From: Geosiphon pyriformis
Lineage: Eukaryota; Glomeromycota; Glomeromycetes; Archaeosporales; Geosiphonaceae
NCBI GenBank assembly: GCA_016748015.1
Contig: JAAOMT010000098.1
Span: forward strand, 201,635 to 265,634
Direction of reading: 5' to 3'
DNA length: 64,000 bases
Both the position numbers and the translations under genes were made by a program. A model generated the notes under the pieces. That model had not been told where the DNA came from and did not search any database. It was given only the letters and a program-made list of their open reading frames with translations. Position 1 is the first letter of the stretch. Every line of letters begins with the position of its first letter. Below, piece by piece: positions 57,571 through 64,000 of the stretch.

Positions 57571-57899
57571 CAGTTAATATTTAATAGTTAGCATATTTAA
57601 ATAAATGCTACCTGTGAATACTTTAAAGTTTTTTTAAAAGAACAACTATTAATTGAATAGAAAAAAGAAAAAAAAAACTACTTGAAAAGCCTATTAGGTT
57701 TTATAGACTAAAAATAAACACACCAAACTATCATTAATTTTTACTTAAGACAACAAAAAAAAAAAGAAAACAAACTTCAAACTACTACTATCACAAAAAA
57801 ATCTGCCAGCAGTTGAAATATTTTATACTCAATACCAGTACCAAGAAAATATTTATCTTATATTTTATTTAAGTACATAGATTACAAAAAAAGCTTTTA

Positions 57900-58480
57900 T
57901 TTATAAAAGCTTTGATTTTTTCAAAAGAAAAATACAAAAACATATATCTGTTATTATTGTAAAATATGCCACTAAAAATTTTTTAAATATCCAAAACAAC
58001 AGAAAAAATAAGACAACAAACTATGTTTAGTCTGTGAAAAAATTCTACTTGACAAAAAAATATAGAATAATATTTCTAGTTAAGAAAAAATATGTAATAT
58101 ATTATGCCAATACACAATTCTTATTAGTGACTAAATAAGCAAAAAAATGCTATTTAACACTACATAAAACAAAGTTTTTTTATGTTTGAACAACTACTTA
58201 TATAACAAAGATAAAATTTAATAACAAATATAAAAGTCAAAAGCATTTTATTTAATAAGATATTGGCAATTAAAAACAACTTACCAAAATCTGTTAAAAC
58301 TATTTTTATTTTAAACTCAGATATTTTTGTTAATATTATGAGCAATTCAGAACAATTTTATAAATATTATTAAAAACTAGTATCTATTTGAAAAGAGCAA
58401 AAGCAGTATTTAAAACAATTAAATGTTAAACTCTGTAAATATTGCTTAATTTCTAGTAATTTCGAATATTGTGACAATTG
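57900..58480 (+). pseudogene. Cys-rich segment of TE5
   Basis: A few Cys codons survive (CYYCKICH region near 57950; CLVCEKIL near 58025). Lys and Tyr have replaced others. The end (SSNFEYCDNCNLIYNL at 58450-58500) matches YCNKCDIIYNL in TE3, which confirms the position. Confidence 0.5.
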
Positions 58481-58739
58481 TAATCTTATTTACAATTTAC
58501 TATTCATAATTTATTTGATTTTTGAAGAGAAAAAACCAATCAGCAGTTGTATTTAGAATTAAAATTAACACTTAATCTTAATTTAAACTCTAATAATAAT
58601 GACAATAATTTTAATATTATTTACAATAGTAACTATAATAATAATAATTCAAACTCTAATAAAAACTCCAAATAATATATTACACTTTCAAATTTTTTAA
58701 TAGAGCAAGAACTTAAATAGTTCAGTAATAACAATAAAG

Positions 58740-59230
58740 ATATTATGCCAGAATGTGTGTATAATATTGATGCAGAGTTTAATTTCAAATATTTTAGAAA
58801 AACTGCTATCTAATTGAAATTTTATTCATATACTACATAGATTTAAAATTAGCACTAGGAATTTTAACAACAACAATAGTTTAATTAACATCTAAATTTA
58901 GTTTAACAAAAAAATATTAATATTAGAAAAAAAATAATTAATATAAAATATATATAAAATATTATTATAATACTATAAAATAAATCAAAAAAAGCATATA
59001 CAATTAAATTAAATGAAAAAATAGCATAGACAATATTTTTGTTTCTAATAAAAATATTAATAAAAACAAAAAAAAAATTAAAAATAACAGCAAAAAAATA
59101 AATAGATTTGAATTTATAAATAGAATAAAAATACTAGTTAATATAAAAAAAAAAACAATTGATCAAGGAAAAATTATTTTCATCCATTAATTAATTTTAA
59201 TCCTATTATATAATCAGCATATATTAGTTA
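58740..59230 (+). pseudogene. dUTPase-like domain of TE5
   Basis: Traces of the five motifs remain: IDAEFNFKYF for DAGFDLRY near 58770, LTKKNINIRKKIINIKYI for the motif 2-3 region, and LNEKIA for GDRIA. Catalytic Asp of motif 3 is Asn (IIN). It is recognisable only through TE2 and TE3. Confidence 0.55.
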
Positions 59231-59249
59231 TTAAGAGAAAAATAAAGAA

Positions 59250-60470
59250 TTAATCTCAGATTTTTGAAGTAGACTCTATTATTTGTAAATTAAGAGAGAT
59301 TACTATTACAAATTTTTACATAATAGCCAAAAAATATAGACATATTAAAATTCTAATACACAATATAACTGGAGATTTAATTGAAATATCAGATAGAACT
59401 ATTATTAAATACTTATGTACAAAAATTAAAAATTAAGCACCAACCACCATTCCAAATTTTTGACAACTATATGAATATGTAGATATTATATTACAAACCA
59501 TTTACAAACAAAAAAAATACTACTTGCTATAATTAAAACAATTAAAACAAATAAATTTTGAAAATTTAAACCCATTCTAACATATACAAATCAAGCTGCT
59601 ATTTAATAATTTTATTAATATGTTTGTAAATAAAAACAAATTTGGCAGAATTAATATTATTCAGTACCAGATTAAAATTGAAAATACAATATTAATCAAA
59701 TAAAAAACATACTAAATACTATTTGTTAACCATAAGATTATTTGTTAAAAAATTAACTATATGCTAAACAACAAGTTAATTTAATTGTTAATAAGCTTAT
59801 GGTCATTACTAATAATACTTATTCAGAAAAAAATGAAAAAATCTGCTTTTGTGTAGATTATAGAAAACTTAACAGTATTACTTATAGAAACAACTATCTA
59901 ATTCTATAAATTTAAGAATTATTTAATGTTTTTAAAAGAAATAATAGTTTTTATATTGGACTTAGATAGTAAATACTAGTAAATAGTTATAAATTTAGAC
60001 TAATAAAAAGAAAACAGCATTTACTATAAAAGAAAAAAATTTTAAATTTGATATCATGCTTTTTGGCTTAATTAATGCTTCAATTATTTTCTAATAGCTA
60101 ATAGAAATTGTTAATATTAGACTATTATAAAAATTAGTAGTAGTTTATTTAAATAATACCAATATATTTTTTAAAACATTTGATGACTATTTTTATTATC
60201 TTTAACAAGTGTTTAAAAGATTAAAAAAAGCAAAATTAAAATTGAATACTATTAAGTATTTTTTTAAAAAAACTAAATTCAAGTTTTTGGAACATATTGT
60301 AAGCAAAAACAGCATCAAAACAAATTCAAATAAAATTGAAATAGTTAAAAACTTTTTAGTATCAACAAACTTAACAAAACTAAAAGCATTTTTGGGATTT
60401 ATTAGATATTATTGCTGTTTTATTTAAAACTTTTCCAAATTGGCTTAATTATTACACTAGTACTAAGCCA
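59250..60470 (+). pseudogene. Pre-RT linker and reverse transcriptase of TE5
   Basis: CFCVDYRKLNSIT lies at 59849-59890, then LDLDS, MLFGLINASIIF, LVVVYLNNTNIFFKTFDDY (59990-60190), where YLDD reads YLNN. The 72-codon open piece 60209-60427 is the thumb-side region (KLKKAKLKLNTIKYFFKKT, FLEHIVSKNSIKTNS). The catalytic Asp pair is lost, but the block deleted in TE2 is present here. Confidence 0.75.
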
Positions 60471-60479
60471 AAAACACCA

Positions 60480-60960
60480 AATATAAATAAATTGAAACAC
60501 AATAAAAAGTCTTTGATATTTTAAGACAAAAGCTTATTTAAGCTTCAGTTTTGATTTATTTAAATCACAACAAGTCATTTATTATTATTACTAATACATT
60601 AAATTAAAGATAAAAAACAGTATAATCACAAAAAAAACTAAATAAATAAGAATATTTAATAGTATATACTAGTCAAAATTTGAGTTTAGATAAAAAAAAC
60701 TATGACAGTTTAGTATTAAAACACTTAGCTATTTATTTGGCTATTATTAAATAGAAAAAATACTTAGATTAGAAGTTTCATATATATACTAATTACAAAG
60801 AATTAATATTAATTCAAAAGCAAAAATTTGGAAATAATTGTTATACAAGATAAAAAATAAAACTATTATTATTTAATTATGTAATACACTATAAAAAAAG
60901 AAAAAAAATAAAAATGTTAATGGTTTGTTATAAATAAAACAAATTTAAAAACATTTTAAC
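60480..60960 (+). pseudogene. RNase H of TE5
   Basis: ASVLIYLNHNKSFIIITN, YTSQNLSLDKKNYDSLVLK, HLAIYLAIIK and YTNYKELILI mark it. Asp in TDHK is Asn. Confidence 0.6.
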
Positions 60961-61189
60961 TCAAAAATATAACAAAAAATAAATACACAAAAATATTAAT
61001 AATTTTAATATTATATTAATAATCAACAGTTTAAGAAAAAATTATCTTAGTAAAAACAAAACAACATAAAACAACAATTAAAATATTTTATTATTTATCA
61101 AAATATATTATATTAAAAAAAAAATAATCTAAACCAATTACTCAAAATAATTACAAAACAAAAAAAGAAGCAATACTGTTTAATATGTA

Positions 61190-61800
61190 TTCAGATCTAA
61201 CTGCAAAATATTTTTATAAATAAAAAATTATAAAAAAAACCAAAAAAAGCTACTATTGGCTATTAATATATTTAGACATTATTTAATATGTTCAAATTAT
61301 AATACTTGTCAAAAAAAAAAAAAAAAACTTAGTAAATTATTAAAACCAATTAAAGTACAATTATTTAATTGAATCAAAATTGACTTAGTCAAACTATTGA
61401 CAATAATTAGCAAAAGAAATTAATATATAGTAATAGCTATAGATTATCTCACAAAATAGCCAAAAACTAAAGTCATTCAAAGAACAGATACAGAATTCAT
61501 AGTCAAATTCATATACTACAATTTAATTTATCAACATAAATATCTAAAAAAAATTGTTATTAGATCAAAAACTCATTTTATAAACAAAATATTGACAAAA
61601 TTAAGTTAAAAATTTGGAATTAAAAAACTATTATTATCTTTATATTATCTATAAACAAATGGCTTAATCAAAAAATTCAACAGAATACTATATGAAACAA
61701 TAGCCAAAATCAGCCAAAAAAACTAAAATAAATAAGATTTGTTTATATTATTAGTATTATTTGCTTATTAGACAATAAAGCAAGATACTACATAAATAAC
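61190..61800 (+). pseudogene. Integrase of TE5
   Basis: YYWLLIYLDII and NTCQKKKKK mark the zinc-binding end. In the core IDLVKLL keeps the first Asp, LLLDQKTHFINK the second, and TNGLIKKFNRIL has Lys for the Glu. The C-terminal domain has FKIKNKVFLYCIKVKKQ near 62030. Stops are frequent. Confidence 0.75.
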
Positions 61801-62279
61801 ACTATTTAAACTAGTTTATAAAAGAACAGTAACATTACTAATTAAGATAGATATTAATACATATTTAACAGAATTAATAATAGAAGCCAACTTTTAAAAA
61901 ACATTGCTAAAAAGAACATATAACTTAATAAAAACTCTAGAAAAAAGATAAAAAACAGTTAATAACATATAAAAGTTACAAAAAAAACAAAAAAAACGAA
62001 ATAACAACCAGTTATCAAATAAACTGATTAAATTTAAGATTAAAAACAAAGTATTCTTATATTGTATCAAAGTAAAAAAACAATTGAATAGAAAGTTTGA
62101 TCTCAAATAAAATAGTTTATTTTACATTAAAGAAATTTTTGAAAATAAAGTTTATAAATTAATATAAAACAACAAAATCGTAATTAAAACAGCATATAAT
62201 AATTAACTAAAATCATATTACAATATAATATTATCATTTATCAATAATATTTCACAAATAAGAGTACAAAAAATACTAA

Positions 62280-63034
62280 TCAAACCAAATAAAATTCTAT
62301 AAAATTTGGAACTAATTATAATTATTAAAGAAAACACAAAAAAGTATATTAAAATAAAATATATAAAAACACAGTATGTATTATAAATACAAAAATAAAA
62401 AATAAAAATCTTTAATTACATTTACATAATAGCACAACAATTGTTTTAAGTCATAAATTAACAACAATTAAACATAGAAATTATTATTAATTATCAAACA
62501 ATTTATTATAAAAACACAAAAAAAAAAAACTAAAGATCACTTCATATTAGCAATTACAGAACTAAACAAAGCACTAGTCAGATAAGATTATAGAAAAAGT
62601 AAAGAACACTTTTAAAAAAATACCAAGTACTATTCTAATAAAAAAACTAACTAAAAAAAATTGAAAGTTATAAATAAAACAATTTTTAATAGCATACTAC
62701 TATTACCAATTAAAACAAAAACTGAATATTTAAGAATTATATACTGACAAATCCAAAAAATATTCAATCAAAAAATAGTACAACAGATTAAAGACTTTAT
62801 TAAAAAGAAATAAGTTATATATTATATATTAAAACAATTTATTGATTACATACTGTGTTTTAAGATTATCCAAAAATATTACTACATTTAAAAATAAAAA
62901 TAATAATTATTAACCAATAGAGAAAAATAACCAACTCTCAATTTAAAGACATAAAAACCAGAATTGAACAAATAATATTAAAAAAAGATGTAATAAACTT
63001 AATTTAAATAAGAATTTTAATAAAGCTCAATATT
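62280..63034 (+). pseudogene. C-terminal Pol extension of TE5
   Basis: It corresponds to 16900-17699 in TE2, with traces of the end block (IITNSQFKDIKTRIEQII near 62930-62985). Low complexity makes details unreliable. Confidence 0.35.
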
Positions 63035-63048
63035 AAAAAAGAAAATAA
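63035..63048 (+). promoter_or_regulatory. Polypurine tract of TE5
   Basis: AAAAAAGAAAATAA precedes the 3' LTR; the GG pair of the TE2 tract is now AA. Confidence 0.6.
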
Positions 63049-63881
63049 TATTACTCATAAAAAAGAATACCAAAAAAGATAAAAAAACAGATTATAAAAT
63101 AGATCAATAGAAAAATAATACTTAATAAATAAGCATATTTTTAAAAAATTACAGCACATTTCTAGAAATTAGCATATTTTCAGAAAATAGCATAGAAAAA
63201 AAGTAGAAATATATAGGATTTTATATAATACGAATTATGTATATATAGTAAAAGTATTAAAGACAAAAAAAAACAATAGTTAAAAATAAATAATTATCTA
63301 ATATTTCTCTTTTCAAAAGATAGTTTTTATAATTTAAAATAAAATTATACTTATATTAATAAAAATATTTATTATCATCTAATTCATATTGTTATTGTTT
63401 GATTAAAAAATATTAAATATTTTTGCATTATCAATAATTTATTTTGATAAAATTTAATACTTAATCATATTAAACCAATAATTCTTGATCATAATTATTG
63501 ACAAAATACTAATTTTTTATTTTTTTTCTTATTTTCTTTTATTTTTTTTATTTTTATTTTTTTTGTTGGTTACTAATTGATTAAAAAATTAAGTACTAAA
63601 TAATTAATGTTAAAAACAATTTGGTAAAAAATCTGTAAAACAAGAGTAAAAAACTTAAAAATAGCTTATTAAAAGAACATAACTACCAAAATAAATTGTC
63701 TATTATATTGAAAAAAAATTTACAGAAAAAACTATTAATTGAATTTCTGTTCATTATACAAAGAATTCAACCAAAACTTTTAGACTTCAAAACCTTCAGA
63801 AATTATCATTATTAATAATTATTAAACATCAAATTCTGGGTTTGTTATTTGCTTTAACACTCCAAATAATTACTTATAATA
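63049..63881 (+). mobile_element. 3' LTR of TE5
   Basis: From TATTACTCATAAAAAAGAA to ACTTATAATA. TATA-like GTATATATAG lies near 63238. It has a longer T-rich tract than its partner (63515-63565). Confidence 0.85.
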
Positions 63882-64000
63882 TTGGTTTTTAAGACCAAAA
63901 AACTTTATTAAAAGTTTTATTCAACAGCCAGAATTAATTTATATTAGCACTAACTTTTAAAGAAACTAATTTAAAAACTTAGCCAATTTTTTTGCTAATT
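63882..64000. other. Right-edge flank, nothing recognised
   Basis: Short AT-rich flank of TE5. It does not resemble the TE9 leader on the other side, apart from the 4-bp TTGG. Confidence 0.4.

Larger units (their letters stand above)
53210..63881 (+). mobile_element. TE5: complete, extremely mutated Ty3/Gypsy element
   Basis: LTRs at 53210-53988 and 63049-63881 flank the same gene order as TE2. The flanking 4-mers TTGA (53206-53209) and TTGG (63882-63885) look like a target duplication with one G-to-A. A 936-bp solo LTR sits at 54011-54946. Coding content aligns to TE2 domain by domain, but almost every Gln and Trp codon and many Pro and Gly codons have been altered; no frame reaches 80 codons. 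It is the most AT-rich of the three complete copies. Confidence 0.85.

Noticed and set aside
1-64000. Mitochondrial or bacterial origin, suggested by the AT content
   Set aside because: LTR elements, LINEs, DNA transposons and an intron-bearing lipase are nuclear eukaryotic features; no rRNA, tRNA or respiratory genes are seen.

Overview
The window reads as a transposon graveyard from a very AT-rich fungal genome, most likely an arbuscular mycorrhizal fungus of the Rhizophagus type. Four things point there: Sel1-repeat and kinase-like relics, a LINE whose ORF1 and ORF2 products look like those I know from Rhizophagus, Ty3/Gypsy elements carrying a dUTPase-like domain, and extreme AT bias with few CpG. 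The species call is inference from remembered protein families, not a search. I see no intact host gene, tRNA, rRNA or CRISPR array.

Layout. 1-2492: a partial ORF at the left edge, then a truncated minus-strand Ty3/Gypsy remnant (TE1) whose LTR abuts a Sel1-repeat pseudogene. 2493-4867: Sel1-repeat pseudogene, then a CXXC-containing protein-kinase pseudogene. 4868-8912: AT-rich DNA with one solo LTR. 8913-18477: complete but dead Ty3/Gypsy element TE2 (+). 18691-29250: complete but dead relative TE3 (-), convergent with TE2, with a solo LTR in its gag. 29251 to about 32980: 5'-truncated element TE4 (+). About 33000-37335: LINE-A with a solo LTR inside it. About 40140-41615: LINE-B, ORF1 plus 3' end only. 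41976-44093: pogo/Tigger-like DNA transposon holding an antisense Tc1-like fragment. 44094-48790: the least AT-rich, most CpG-containing stretch, with a decayed class-3 lipase gene and a possible Copia LTR. 48790-53209: minus-strand Ty3 fragment TE7, antisense LINE ORF1 fragment LINE-C, and truncated element TE9. 53210-63881: complete but heavily mutated Ty3/Gypsy element TE5 (+) with a solo LTR nested next to its primer-binding site.

The Ty3/Gypsy elements share one plan: LTR (TGTTAC...GTAACA) - primer-binding site TGGTGCTTC-like - gag with CCHC knuckle - aspartic protease - Cys-rich segment - dUTPase-like domain - reverse transcriptase - RNase H - integrase - conserved C-terminal extension - polypurine tract - LTR. 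All copies are dead. Most differences between copies are C-to-T and G-to-A, often at CpA/TpG, as in repeat-induced point mutation or a similar process. The changes repeatedly hit catalytic codons (YLDD to YLNN, integrase Glu to Lys). The main points of interest are the dUTPase plus Cys-rich modules, the C-terminal Pol extension, this mutational signature, and 40-bp tandem repeats inside three different LTR types.
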